64,000 nt of DNA from Terrimesophilobacter sp038243605 (GTDB lineage Bacteria; Actinomycetota; Actinomycetes; Actinomycetales; Microbacteriaceae). Shown one piece after another: positions 50,888 to 60,065 of this stretch. Under the pieces are notes generated by a model that worked only from the letters and a program-made list of their open reading frames with translations, made no database searches and had not been told where the DNA came from. The stretch is from NCBI GenBank assembly GCA_038243605.1, contig JBBSQX010000010.1, positions 1 to 64,000 on the forward strand, written 5' to 3'. Numbering within the stretch: the first letter of the stretch is position 1; each line of letters starts with the position of its first letter. The position numbers were made by a program, and so were the translations under genes.

Positions 50888-52989
50888 CAACTTGGCAAGA
50901 TCAGCAGCCGCAAAGTCGGCGCGCTCTTCGTGAGAGTGAGCGCGCTCACGCCCAGGGCGCCACGTCCAATGCAGTTGATGAGCAGCCCACGGAGTCCGAC
51001 TTTGATCAGAAGATGTGGCAAGAACAGGCCTTACCTTCCGCACACGATTTTCCGGCGCGGGTAGCGCCAGAGCCGGTACCGTCAGAGCCGGTATCCTCAG
51101 TGCCCGTATCCTCAGTGCCCGTAACCTCAGTGCCCGTAACCTCAGTGCCCGTAACCTCAGTGCCCGTGCCCGTAACGTCCGAGCCGGTATCATCAGATTC
51201 GCGACGGTCAGAGCATCGCGAGTCAGAACAGCGTTCCTCTGATGAGCCCCTGCGTCGATCACGACAGTCAGGCACAACTCGCCCAGATAATGATTCTTCG
51301 TCTGCGCCAGAGTCGCCGGCGTATCGCCTTCGTGACTTCAGCCCAGAGACACGTGGCTCGTCGTTCTCTTCGACTCAGACGGCACCATGGACTCCTCCGG
51401 CACCTGGCAGCGAAGACTTGAGCTATCAGACCTCGGTGGATGCGAATAGGCCAGCCGCGAAAGAGAACTTTTCCCCGGCGTTCACGCCGCCAGTGCTGGT
51501 GACGAGCGACGATGTATCTGCCGGGGCTGACGTGCCAGAAGTTGGGGTGCCGGTAGTTGAGGTACCGGTAGTTGAGGTACCAGCAGTTGAGGCGCCAGAA
51601 CCCGACCTAGTGCCAGAGCCTGACGCGCCAGAGCCTGACGCGCCCGAAGCTGACGTGTTGCCGAAACCTGTAGTGGCCGACAATCCGTTAGAACACACAC
51701 TCACCCGTCGTGAGATCCGCGAACTGAGAAACGCAGCAACGCGCGAGAGCTTTAGCGACTCGGCACCCGACGAAGAGTCACCAGAATCACAGGCACCCGA
51801 GTTATCGGAACCAGAGGCCTCTGTGCCCGTTGAAGCTGTGCCTTTTGAAGCTGTGCCAGACGAGCTTGAACCAGAGCTCACCGCTCACGGGGTGCAAACA
51901 CCAGAAGAGCTTGTACAAGAGCTAGTCGAACCGCAAAAAGTGGCGTCGCCAGTTTTCTCCCCGGTCGAAATCGTGTCACCTCCTGTTGAACTTGTGCCGC
52001 CACCTATTGATACCCCGGCGACATCACAGCCAGATGGTGAGCTTGCCGCTGCAATGGCAGAGTTCGACAAGATGTTTCAGAGTGAGCCGACAGTGCTGCC
52101 ATTGGGTGAACCAACGGCAGGAAAGCCTAAAGCTCTAGAACCTGAAGTGGCGGAGCCTGAAACTGTGGAGTCCGTCGGTTTCGACTGGAGTGCTCCAGAA
52201 ATTGAACCAGAGATGTCGCCAGAACCTGTGGCGAAGGTGACGCCCCCGGCACTTATTGGGGCCGAACCACGAATTGAACCCGAACCACTGGTGGAGCCGG
52301 AACCTCTGGTGGCACCCGCACCACCCACGGTGATTGATTCATCAGCGACAGTTGAGCCATCACCAGTAGTTGACTCTTCATCCGCATCCGCATCCGCTTC
52401 CGGCACGCCACGTATGTCTCGGCGTGCGTCGAGCGTTCCGACTCTGGAACCAGTTGTCAACGTGGCAGAGCCGCTGCGTGAAGTTGTGACCGCACCAGAG
52501 GTCTACTCGGCACCTGTGGGGCACTGGTCCGCTCAGCCTGTGAACGACGAAGGCGTCGATTTCGCTGTGCGTCCTCATCAGCGCGATATCTCATCGAGTG
52601 ACGCGATTACGACAAGCGCACTTGTTTTACCGAGTTTTCCCGTGTCGATGCCGACGACCGGTCCGGTGAGCGGTACAGGTGAGATTCTGATGACGGGTTC
52701 CATCGCACTCCCACGAAGCCTTGGTGTGAACGGCCTGCACCCTTCACGGTACGATCGTCCAGATATTGATGACATTATTGATGCCGCCGACCGGCACGAC
52801 ATTGCGCCTGATTCGGCGCCAGTGCGTGCTGTGAGAGCGGTGAGCACGTACACATCGTCGCAGGGACTTATTAACACGAAACGTCCTAAAGGCAACAACT
52901 TGCCCATGATCCTCTCCATTACGGCTGGGGTCATGATGGTTGGCGTCGTTGTGCTGGTTGTTGTTGGAATGATCTTCAAGATCTTCTAA
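50884..52989 (+). CDS. Large repeat-rich acidic protein with C-terminal membrane anchor
   Basis: A 701-residue protein of unknown function. The N-terminus is polar and basic-acidic (SRRALRESERAHAQ). Residues about 55-560 are low complexity with Pro, Glu, Val and Ser dominant. They include tandem 5-residue units of the PVSSV/PVTSV type (from 51095) and VEVP/VEAP and PEPDA units (around 51545-51650). Residues about 560-660 are better mixed, and residues about 673-701 form one hydrophobic helix (NLPMILSITAGVMMVGVVVLVV), giving a C-tail anchor with few residues after it. No enzyme motif is seen. The GTG start overlaps the nadD stop. It is probably a cytosolic-facing scaffold or envelope linker, by layout only. 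Confidence 0.75.
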   Translation: MTTWQDQQPQSRRALRESERAHAQGATSNAVDEQPTESDFDQKMWQEQALPSAHDFPARVAPEPVPSEPVSSVPVSSVPVTSVPVTSVPVTSVPVPVTSEPVSSDSRRSEHRESEQRSSDEPLRRSRQSGTTRPDNDSSSAPESPAYRLRDFSPETRGSSFSSTQTAPWTPPAPGSEDLSYQTSVDANRPAAKENFSPAFTPPVLVTSDDVSAGADVPEVGVPVVEVPVVEVPAVEAPEPDLVPEPDAPEPDAPEADVLPKPVVADNPLEHTLTRREIRELRNAATRESFSDSAPDEESPESQAPELSEPEASVPVEAVPFEAVPDELEPELTAHGVQTPEELVQELVEPQKVASPVFSPVEIVSPPVELVPPPIDTPATSQPDGELAAAMAEFDKMFQSEPTVLPLGEPTAGKPKALEPEVAEPETVESVGFDWSAPEIEPEMSPEPVAKVTPPALIGAEPRIEPEPLVEPEPLVAPAPPTVIDSSATVEPSPVVDSSSASASASGTPRMSRRASSVPTLEPVVNVAEPLREVVTAPEVYSAPVGHWSAQPVNDEGVDFAVRPHQRDISSSDAITTSALVLPSFPVSMPTTGPVSGTGEILMTGSIALPRSLGVNGLHPSRYDRPDIDDIIDAADRHDIAPDSAPVRAVRAVSTYTSSQGLINTKRPKGNNLPMILSITAGVMMVGVVVLVVVGMIFKIF
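51095..51169 (+). repeat. In-frame 15-bp tandem repeat in the 701-residue protein gene
   Basis: Five consecutive 15-nt units of the form CCTCAGTGCCCGTAA (first copy ending TAT, the last GTG) encode repeated Ser-Val-Pro-Val-(Thr/Ser). Near-identity at the DNA level suggests recent slippage expansion, and copy number may vary between strains without breaking the frame. Confidence 0.8.
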
Positions 52990-53027
52990 TTCTTGACGCA
53001 CACTTTACTGAAACTGGTGGAACTTTT

Positions 53028-53384
53028 ATGACCGCATCCGAGCGCGCGCGCGACCTCCTTTCGATTGCGGCGACGGCTGCCGACGCCAAGCAAGCAGAAG
53101 ACTTGGTCGCCCTCGACGTATCCGAACCATTACCGTTCGCAGATATCTTTCTTCTGGCGAGTGGCCGCAATGAGCGCCAAGTGACAGCGATCGCCTCCGA
53201 GATTGAGGACCGTCTTATCGCGAGCGGAACCAAACCACTTCGTCGAGAGGGCCGAGCGGAAGGCCGATGGATTCTTCTCGACTTTGGCGACCTCGTTGTG
53301 CACGTCTTCCATGCCGACGAGCGGCTTTTCTACTCCCTCGAGCGGCTCTGGAACGATTGCCCGGTTCTTCCTATCAGCGCCTAA
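53028..53384 (+). CDS. rsfS: Ribosome silencing factor
   Basis: Binds uL14 and blocks 50S/30S joining in starvation. The 118-residue protein of the RsfS/DUF143 family has KQAEDLVALDVSEPLPFADI followed by ASGRNERQVTAIASEIEDRL, EGRAEGRWILLDFGDLVVHVF and RLFYSLERLWND. These are the conserved strands and the uL14-binding region. The ATG at 53028 follows GGTGGAAC-type sequence. It is 39 nt after the repeat-rich gene and one base before the next GTG-start gene. The nadD-rsfS pairing is conserved across bacteria. Confidence 0.95.
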   Translation: MTASERARDLLSIAATAADAKQAEDLVALDVSEPLPFADIFLLASGRNERQVTAIASEIEDRLIASGTKPLRREGRAEGRWILLDFGDLVVHVFHADERLFYSLERLWNDCPVLPISA

Positions 53385-53385
53385 C

Positions 53386-54384
53386 GTGATCGAACTTCCG
53401 AGCTGGGATGCCCTGCCGGGAGATGCAGACCGGTGCCTCGCTCGTGTGGATGTGTGGGCAGAGACTCTTCGTGACCACCCCGTGGTGGCTGAGTTTTCGG
53501 AATCCTCTGCGCGACAACTGAGCGGCCTGCGAGGGGCCGAGCTTAGTGAAGCCCTCGACGTTTTTGCCGCCGGATACTGGAATTTTCGTGGCGGTCGTGA
53601 AAGAAACCTTGCAGCGTGCCCAGAATTTTCAACAATCCAAGCGGCGGCGATAGACGATGCCGCAGCACGCCTTGGACTTATGGGAACGCTGCCGCCCCGC
53701 CGCCGAAAGTATGACGCAGTCATCATGACTGGCGGGATGGTGCGCGCTGGCATCGTCAAGCCCCGATACGCGCGCGAGCTTTATGACAGTGGCGTTAGAT
53801 GGAAGGAGGCGGTCTTTCTGGGCGGTTTTCGCGCACTTGCCGGCGACGAGTTGACGTTGGCTCCACTCCTTGGTGTGAAGGGAGTTGACGAGTTTGATTC
53901 CATGGTGGCAGGAATGCGTAGTGCGTTCGAGCTTGGGGATCCTGACACTGTGGGGAGCTCCGCAGGGGAGGGCGTTGATCTCGCGGCCCACGCGACCGGC
54001 AACTCTGGGTGGCGTGAGGACTCCTGGGGATGGAATGGCTGCACACTTCGTGTACTGGCGGCGCCATCATCCGATCCGCTGATCCGTCGTGCAAACACTG
54101 TCGACACATATCGTTTTTGGGCGGCCAGCGCGCAGGGAATCCGGTCGGTGCTTGTCATGACGACGCCGGTTTACGTTCCCTATCAGGGGGCGGGGGCCAT
54201 CGAAGTTTTGGGAGCCGAGTTTGGTTTCTCTGTCGAAACAGTCGCTGTGAGTGCATCAGCGAGCGATCTGGGTGAGCACAGTCAATCCTTTTTACCGCAG
54301 CACCGCGCGCAGGAAATGCGTTCGGCAGTCCATGGAATGCGCAGCCTTCGCGCACGGATCACAGGTCCTGCCAGCGACGTGTGA
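53386..54384 (+). CDS. Uncharacterised protein, possibly Rossmann-like
   Basis: A 332-residue soluble protein starting at GTG 53386, one base after the rsfS stop. No known family is recognised with confidence. The pattern DAVIMTGGMVRAGIVKPRYA followed by VFLGGFRALAGDE, and a later VLVMTTPVYVPYQGAGAIEV, loosely recalls DUF218/YdcF-like proteins that alternate a Gly-rich strand, an Arg-containing helix and a second strand; this is a resemblance only. The N-terminal 100 residues (PSWDALPGDADRCLARVDVW) are mostly helical. No signal peptide is seen. A cytosolic role is inferred from that. It follows rsfS in the same run and precedes tRNA-Ala. Confidence 0.7.
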   Translation: MIELPSWDALPGDADRCLARVDVWAETLRDHPVVAEFSESSARQLSGLRGAELSEALDVFAAGYWNFRGGRERNLAACPEFSTIQAAAIDDAAARLGLMGTLPPRRRKYDAVIMTGGMVRAGIVKPRYARELYDSGVRWKEAVFLGGFRALAGDELTLAPLLGVKGVDEFDSMVAGMRSAFELGDPDTVGSSAGEGVDLAAHATGNSGWREDSWGWNGCTLRVLAAPSSDPLIRRANTVDTYRFWAASAQGIRSVLVMTTPVYVPYQGAGAIEVLGAEFGFSVETVAVSASASDLGEHSQSFLPQHRAQEMRSAVHGMRSLRARITGPASDV

Positions 54385-54476
54385 CCGCAGATGTGCGGCC
54401 ATCCGCTGACGTGTACCGCACCGACCCCCCGGGTGTAGTAATCTGGGAAAGTTGTTTGCGAGTGATCGCGAACTAT

Positions 54477-54553
<77 letters not shown>

Positions 54554-54640
54554 AAATGTGCGCATTCATTGGCATGCTGCCGACCTCTGTGTTTCAGGAC
54601 AGCGCGACTACCCTGGCGAGTCACGGTATTCTTGAGCATC

Positions 54641-55042
54641 ATGACCTTGAATACTCCAGCCCAGGCACACGGTGCTTCCCCAGTCCTTGTGACGCTCGGT
54701 CAAATTGTTGCTAACGAAAACTGGGTGACAACGCCGGCGGGTTCGTGGGAACTCAAAGACGCAAATGTCACCCTCATTGATCAGACGCGAATGGAATCCC
54801 GAATTCCGGTGTGGGCAATCGTGACAGCCGTCATCACTTTCTTGTTCTTTTTTCTGGGCCTACTTTTCTTGCTGGCCAAAGAGAACGTGATCACCGGCTA
54901 CATCACGCTAACTGTCACGTCTGATCAGGGGCATGTCTTTACCGAGCATGTGCCGGTCAATAGCTTCATCCTTCGCGACGACATCTTTGGCCGTGTCAAC
55001 TATCTTCAGTTTCTCATTGGGCAAGCCCGCGCCAAGGGCTAA
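54641..55042 (+). CDS. Small membrane protein of unknown function
   Basis: A 133-residue protein with a polar N-terminal half, one strong membrane helix around residues 53-79 (WAIVTAVITFLFFFLGLLFLL), and a C-terminal beta-rich segment (ITGYITLTVTSDQGHVFTEH, VNSFILRDDIFGRVNYLQFLIG). The layout resembles a short soluble domain hung on one helix. No family is recognised. The ATG at 54641 begins TLNTPAQAHGASP; the longer open frame reaching back through tRNA-Ala is spurious. Confidence 0.7.
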   Translation: MTLNTPAQAHGASPVLVTLGQIVANENWVTTPAGSWELKDANVTLIDQTRMESRIPVWAIVTAVITFLFFFLGLLFLLAKENVITGYITLTVTSDQGHVFTEHVPVNSFILRDDIFGRVNYLQFLIGQARAKG

Positions 55043-55214
55043 GCCCGCGTATCGCGATGAGTGCGGCAACTCTCGCACTCGATGGTACTCAACTGCAGGG
55101 TGCCACCTTCGGTGATGCCATCCGCGTCGCCTCGCGCACTGCTCCTGCTCGATGTTCTTGCGGTCGGATGTTGGGCCGCGATGGCTGAAACACCGTAAAA
55201 CCAGAAAAGAGCGC

Positions 55215-56459
55215 TTAGCCCCGCAGCTTTTTTCGCAGGCGACGGGCTTCTCTCACCTCGCGACGATGCTCACGGCTGTCCCAACGTAGCGTCGCTGCGG
55301 CGAGTATTGCGGCAAGGACCGTCGCGGTAAGGATCGCTAACTTCGCGGCGTCACTGTGCGCTGCGTCGGGGAAAGAAAGTTCAGCCAGAAGCAGAGATAC
55401 GGTGAACCCGATACCTGCCAGCAGGCCAACAGGAATCAGGTCTCGCAGCGAAAGTCCACGGGGGAGTTGCAGCTTCGTCAGCTTTGAAACGAGTGCGGTG
55501 GTGCCCAAAACTCCGACGATTTTGCCCACCACAAGCCCAAGCACGATGGCCAGAACGACAGGTTGACCGAAGAGTGCGGCAGCACCGCCACCGTCCACGA
55601 TCGATACGCCCGCGGAAAAGAAGGCGAAAACGGGCAGCGCGAACGCCGACGACCACGGTTTGACGACGTGTTCGTAGCGTCGTGATCGTGTTGAGCCCTC
55701 ACCGTGCAGATAGCGTGCCGGGATCACCACACCGAGGAGCACGCCGGCGATGGTGGCATGGATGCCTGACGTGTGCATGAGCCCCCACGCGAGCACGGCG
55801 AGAGGAACAAGAATCCACCACCGAGCCCAGCGAAGGCGGCTCACGAAAGCGAACACAGCGATGACGAGCAGGGCGAGAAGGAACGCGATGAGATTCACAC
55901 TCGCGGTGTAGAACACCGCGATGATGATGATGGCGAGCAGGTCATCAACGACGGCAAGCGCGAGAAGAAAGGTGCGAAGCGATGACGGAAGTCCGCGACC
56001 GAAGATCGCGAGAATGGCCAGCGCGAAGGCGATGTCTGTTGCCGTGGGAATCGCCCAGCCGTGCAGAGCTGACGTATCTCCTGCGACAAGGATCACACCC
56101 ACGAAGATGAGCGCTGGCACCGCCATCCCGCCGACCGCAGCAAGTATCGGCACGGCGGCTTCGCGAAAGTTTCGCAAGTGTCCGCTGACGAACTCGGTTT
56201 TGAGTTCTGCGCCCACCACGAAGAAGAAGATGGCCAGCAACCCGTCGGTTGCCCACGACGCGAGTGAGAGATCAAGGTGCAAAACGGAGGGGCCGAGTGT
56301 GAGCTCAGACAGCGCCACATACCCCGACCGCCACGGGGAATTTGCCCACACGAGCGCGACGGTTGCCGCGAGAAACAGCAAGGCGCCGCTGGTTGTTTCG
56401 AGTGTCACCCAGCGATGTGCGCGCACTCGCTTTGAACGGTGAGTTCTGTATTCGGGCAT
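55215..56459 (-). CDS. nhaA: Na+/H+ antiporter NhaA
   Basis: Exchanges sodium for protons to hold internal pH and sodium. The 414-residue protein has eleven to twelve hydrophobic helices. Diagnostic segments are FFFVVGAELKTEFVSGHL, TATDIAFALAILAIFGRGLP and ALAVVDDLLAIIIIAVFY; the paired Asp residues of VVDD are the ion-binding residues. A basic tail (HRREVREARRLRKKLRG) lies in the cytosol. The ATG at 56459 follows GGAG 4 nt upstream; an in-frame start at 56528 is less likely. It is convergent with the small membrane protein gene upstream of 55043. Confidence 0.95.
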   Translation of the reverse strand: MPEYRTHRSKRVRAHRWVTLETTSGALLFLAATVALVWANSPWRSGYVALSELTLGPSVLHLDLSLASWATDGLLAIFFFVVGAELKTEFVSGHLRNFREAAVPILAAVGGMAVPALIFVGVILVAGDTSALHGWAIPTATDIAFALAILAIFGRGLPSSLRTFLLALAVVDDLLAIIIIAVFYTASVNLIAFLLALLVIAVFAFVSRLRWARWWILVPLAVLAWGLMHTSGIHATIAGVLLGVVIPARYLHGEGSTRSRRYEHVVKPWSSAFALPVFAFFSAGVSIVDGGGAAALFGQPVVLAIVLGLVVGKIVGVLGTTALVSKLTKLQLPRGLSLRDLIPVGLLAGIGFTVSLLLAELSFPDAAHSDAAKLAILTATVLAAILAAATLRWDSREHRREVREARRLRKKLRG

Positions 56460-56576
56460 GGGGCTCCAGCTCATGAGGGCACAGCTGGCAGGGTCGCCAA
56501 CAGAGCCGTCGACCAGACTTCCCGACACAACCAGGTACCAAGTCTACCGGTCGAGCTAGAACTGTAGGTCAGCGGA

Positions 56577-58022
56577 TTACCACGCAGCCGGGCGGTAGTC
56601 CTTGAGAAACACGCCGTGGATGTCGTCGCCGGCTTCACCGCGAACGATCGGGTCGTAGACGCGGGCCGCGCCATCCACGAGATCGAGCGGCGCGTGAAAG
56701 CCTTCTTCTGCCAAGCGTACTTTTGTGTGGTGCGGGCGTTCGTCGGTGATCCAGCCAGTGTCGACGGCGGTCATCAGAATGCCGTCTGTCTCCAGCATCT
56801 CGCCGGCACTTGTTCGCGTGAGCATGTTGAGGGCGGCCTTGGCCATATTGGTGTGCGGGTGGCCCGGGCCTTTGTAGCGGCGCGCGAATTGACCTTCCAT
56901 GGCCGAGACGTTCACCACGTACTTGCGGTGGGCGCCGGATGCGGCCATCGCTGGTCGCAGTCGACTGATGAGCAGGAACGGTGCCGTCGTGTTTGCGAGC
57001 TGCACTTCGAGCATTTCGAGCGGATCGACGTGTTGCACGTGCTGCGTCCAACTGTTGACGTGCAGTTCATCGGGCACGAGGCCGCCAGCGTCGATCGCGG
57101 TGCCAGCGGCCATTCGTTCGAGGGAGGATGAGCCGGCGGTCATGGCGAGTTCAGCGAGTTCGTTGGCGGTGACCCCTGCTGTGCGAGCAAGCAGCGGGTG
57201 CGTTGCGACGGAGGCGGCAAGTGCCTGCGGGTGCGCATCGTTCGTGTGCCCAAACGTCAGCATGTCCGGCATCGGGCCGTCAGGCAGCGGCGTGAGCTCC
57301 GCTGCGGCAAGCGGTGCGTAGGCTCCGGGCGAGCGACGCACGGTTTGTGCGGCGTTGTTGATGAGGATATCGAGGGGGCCCGCGTCGAGCATGGCGTCGG
57401 CGAGGCCGAGCACCTGTGCAGGGTCACGCAAGTCGATGCCCACGACGCGAAGTCGATGCAGCCAATCGCTGGCATCGGGCAGTGAAGAAAACCGGCGGGC
57501 AGCGTCGCGCGGAAACCGCGTAGTGATGGTGGTGTGGGCGCCATCGCGCAGCAATCGCAAGGCGATATGCATTCCGATCTTCGCCCGGCCTCCAGTGAGC
57601 AGGGCGCGGCGACCGGTGAGGTCGGTGCGGGCATCACGCTTCTCGTGACTGAAGGAGGCGCACTCAGGGCAGAGCTGATGGTAAAACGAATCCACCCGGG
57701 TGTAATGCTGCTTGCAGATGTAACACGCGCGAGACTTCTGTAGTTCGCCAGCGACGGGTGCAGCAACGCGAGTGGCGAGGGGGATGCCGCGAGTCTCGTC
57801 GTCAATGCGGTCTGGTGCACCCGTGGCGGTCGCGGCCACAACGGCGCGATCAGCATCCGCGATCACCGCACGCTTCTCTAATCGTCGATTCTTCTTTACG
57901 GCTTTGAACATCCGCGCTGTCGCTTGGCGCACGGCGATAAAATCTGGATGCTCTTCGTCGATCTCGTTCATGCCCGCAAGTACGCGAAGCACGGTGTCGA
58001 GGTCGGAAGGTTCAATTGCCAC
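56577..58022 (-). CDS. SDR-fold oxidoreductase with N-terminal zinc region and altered catalytic motif
   Basis: A 481-residue SDR-family protein. Residues 1-95 are helical and unrecognised. A probable zinc site CYICKQHY...CPEC lies around residues 99-120. The NAD(P)-binding strand follows as ALLTGGRAKIGMHIALRLL (GGxxxIG-like), then LDILINNAAQTV (the NNAA motif), NVSAMEG (catalytic Ser region), and Lys395 in HTNMAKAALNML. The usual Tyr of YxxxK is replaced by Thr391, with the nearest Tyr at 383, eight residues earlier. The GTG at 58022 starts the protein. Members with this HPHTNMAKAALN block exist outside bacteria as well, which I recall but cannot check here. Activity as a dehydrogenase is uncertain. 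Confidence 0.82.
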   Translation of the reverse strand: MAIEPSDLDTVLRVLAGMNEIDEEHPDFIAVRQATARMFKAVKKNRRLEKRAVIADADRAVVAATATGAPDRIDDETRGIPLATRVAAPVAGELQKSRACYICKQHYTRVDSFYHQLCPECASFSHEKRDARTDLTGRRALLTGGRAKIGMHIALRLLRDGAHTTITTRFPRDAARRFSSLPDASDWLHRLRVVGIDLRDPAQVLGLADAMLDAGPLDILINNAAQTVRRSPGAYAPLAAAELTPLPDGPMPDMLTFGHTNDAHPQALAASVATHPLLARTAGVTANELAELAMTAGSSSLERMAAGTAIDAGGLVPDELHVNSWTQHVQHVDPLEMLEVQLANTTAPFLLISRLRPAMAASGAHRKYVVNVSAMEGQFARRYKGPGHPHTNMAKAALNMLTRTSAGEMLETDGILMTAVDTGWITDERPHHTKVRLAEEGFHAPLDLVDGAARVYDPIVRGEAGDDIHGVFLKDYRPAAW

Positions 58023-58130
58023 TGCCTGATTCTATCTGGCGCGAGCCACTACGCTCTCGGTGCGGCACGACGTACCTGAGGAGTAGCTCACACGAGTGCA
58101 TTCCCAAGGATGACCGGTGGTGCTGCTTGA

Positions 58131-59024
58131 TCAGTTAAGACCGAGCATGACGGCTGCGGTGATGGCGAGAAGTACACCGAAGAATTGAATGAGCCCGATG
58201 CGCTCTTTGAGCACAGCCCAGGCAAGAAGCACGGTTGCCAAGGGGTAAAGGCTCATCAGCACCGCCACGACGGCAAGGTTTCCGGAATGGAGGGCGACGA
58301 CGAGCAGAACGTTGCCAATGCCCAACATCGTGCCACCCAGTGCGGCCAAACCCCACACCCTCGCATCCACATGCAGCGGCGGTGGCGGTGGTGTGGCGGC
58401 GCGGTCGCCGCTCATCCACGCATCGCTCCGCCGAAAGCGCGGAAACGCAAAGAGAACGAGAAGTACCACGAGGCCTATCGCGATGTCGAGGAACGCCGGA
58501 ATCACACCGGAGTTGCTGGGGGCGAAGTCAAGGGACACGACCGTCAGACCAAGGGTGACACCGGAGATGAGAGCGAGTACGGCCCCGCGAGTCGAGATCC
58601 GCTGCACGGTAGCGCCGGTGGAGACCGAGATCAGTGTCGTGGCGACAAGAGCAATACCAACGGCTATCCACCCCAGAAGGCTGAGGCTCCTACCAGTGAG
58701 GGCGGCAACCGTTACCGGCACTGAAGTCTGGATGAGAGCGATCAGAGGTGCGAGCAAACTCATCGGGCCGATGGCAAGGGCAGCGTAGAACGTCACCATG
58801 CCGACCACGGCCAACAGAGCGGCGGCGGTCCCCGACCACATTGCCTGCGTGCTCCAGACCGAGGGCACGAAAACAAACGCCATGCCGGAGGCGATAGTCG
58901 CCGCCGAGTAAATGGCAACACTCGCCGTAATCACCGGAAATTTGCGCGAACTCAGCGCACCGAGAAAATCGGAGGCGCCATAGAACACGCTCGACAGCAG
59001 AGCCAAAAGAACAACAGGAACCAC
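58131..59024 (-). CDS. EamA-family (DMT) transporter
   Basis: A 297-residue protein of the drug/metabolite transporter superfamily with two EamA repeats of five helices each. The first repeat ends near residue 140 (VGIALVATTLISV), and the second contains GTMLGIGNVLLVVALHSGNL and VAVLMSLYPLATVLLAWAVLKE, the most conserved EamA block. A polar loop (residues about 200-220) lies between the halves. It likely exports amino acids or other small metabolites; the substrate is unknown. The start at 59024 is a GTG. It is divergent from the nucleoside hydrolase gene. Confidence 0.88.
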   Translation of the reverse strand: MVPVVLLALLSSVFYGASDFLGALSSRKFPVITASVAIYSAATIASGMAFVFVPSVWSTQAMWSGTAAALLAVVGMVTFYAALAIGPMSLLAPLIALIQTSVPVTVAALTGRSLSLLGWIAVGIALVATTLISVSTGATVQRISTRGAVLALISGVTLGLTVVSLDFAPSNSGVIPAFLDIAIGLVVLLVLFAFPRFRRSDAWMSGDRAATPPPPPLHVDARVWGLAALGGTMLGIGNVLLVVALHSGNLAVVAVLMSLYPLATVLLAWAVLKERIGLIQFFGVLLAITAAVMLGLN

Positions 59025-59112
59025 GGGGTATCAGCGGGTCCACAAAGTCATGCCTCAACTGTAATGTTCCAGGTGCCTCCGCGCCGAGTGCGCTCCGACC
59101 TATTCTTGGTTC

Positions 59113-60045
59113 ATGACCACCACAAAACTTCTGCTCGACTGCGACCCAGGGCTGGATGACGCACTCGCCATTTTGCTTGCGTACGGCGACCCGGAGCTTG
59201 AGCTTGTCGCGATTACCACCGTCGGCGGGAACGTCGCGTTGGAGAACACGACCCGCAACGCGCTTCAGCTGCGTGAGTATCTCGGGTTCACTAGTGTGCC
59301 GGTCGCGGCAGGGGCCTCCGGCCCGCTCGTGCGCGAAACGAAGAATGCTGCCGAAGTTCACGGAGTTGGTGGCCTCGGCGACGTTATTCTTCCGGCGGCA
59401 GCGCTGCCTTTAGACCCGCGCCATGCCGTGGATGTCATCATCGAAACACTTCGGAATGCCCCCGGGGAGATCCACCTCGTTGCCACAGGGCCGATGACAA
59501 ACATCGCGCTCGCTATTCGCAAAGAACCGCGCGTCGTCGAGTGGGCGGCATCCTTCGTCATCATGGGCGGGTCGTTCACGCGCGGAAACACCACTCCTGC
59601 CGCTGAGTTCAATATCTACGCAGATCCGGAGGCTGCCTCAGAGGTGTTTGCTGCCGGCTGGCAGGTCGTGATGGTGGGGCTTGATCTGACGCTTCAGGCA
59701 CTCGTCGATCACGACATCAAGGCGCGGATGACGGAGCTCGGAGCACTCGGCCGAGAACTTGTTGTGCCGCTGGCGACTTTCTGGAATGATCCTCAAGACC
59801 CTGACTGGGGTGGCCAAGCAGTTCACGACGTGTGCGCCGTGGCCTACATCCGACGCCCAGATCTGTTCACGAGCGTGACCGCTCGCGTTGAAGTGGAAAC
59901 AAGGGGGGAGTGGACGGCGGGGATGACGGTCACCGACTTTCGCTCAAGCATCCCGAACGCACTCGTTCCGGTGCAGCTCGATGTCGCAGGTTTCTGGGAC
60001 TACGTGCTCGAAAGCTACGCGCGTGTGGCGGCAGTTCATAACTGA
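59113..60045 (+). CDS. Inosine-uridine type nucleoside hydrolase
   Basis: Cleaves the N-glycosidic bond of ribonucleosides for salvage. The 310-residue protein has the family's calcium-binding signature DCDPGLDDALAILLA at residues about 8-22, then VGGNVALENTTRNAL, VHLVATGPMTNIALAIRKEP-like text, and IMGGSFTRGNTTPAAEFNIYADPEA, which supplies further ribose and calcium ligands. The catalytic-site His is in the late segment around VHDVCAVAYIRRPDLF. Substrate preference (purine, pyrimidine or ribosyl pyridine) cannot be read. It may work with the nearby EamA gene, though they are divergent. Confidence 0.92.
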   Translation: MTTTKLLLDCDPGLDDALAILLAYGDPELELVAITTVGGNVALENTTRNALQLREYLGFTSVPVAAGASGPLVRETKNAAEVHGVGGLGDVILPAAALPLDPRHAVDVIIETLRNAPGEIHLVATGPMTNIALAIRKEPRVVEWAASFVIMGGSFTRGNTTPAAEFNIYADPEAASEVFAAGWQVVMVGLDLTLQALVDHDIKARMTELGALGRELVVPLATFWNDPQDPDWGGQAVHDVCAVAYIRRPDLFTSVTARVEVETRGEWTAGMTVTDFRSSIPNALVPVQLDVAGFWDYVLESYARVAAVHN

Positions 60046-60065
60046 GCAGTGCGTGACAGAGCCCT

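Noticed and set aside
55057..55191. A 44-codon plus-strand frame starting MSAATLALDGTQLQ
   Set aside because: No ribosome site, no family likeness, and it overlaps an inverted repeat readable on both strands; kept only as part of the intergenic note.
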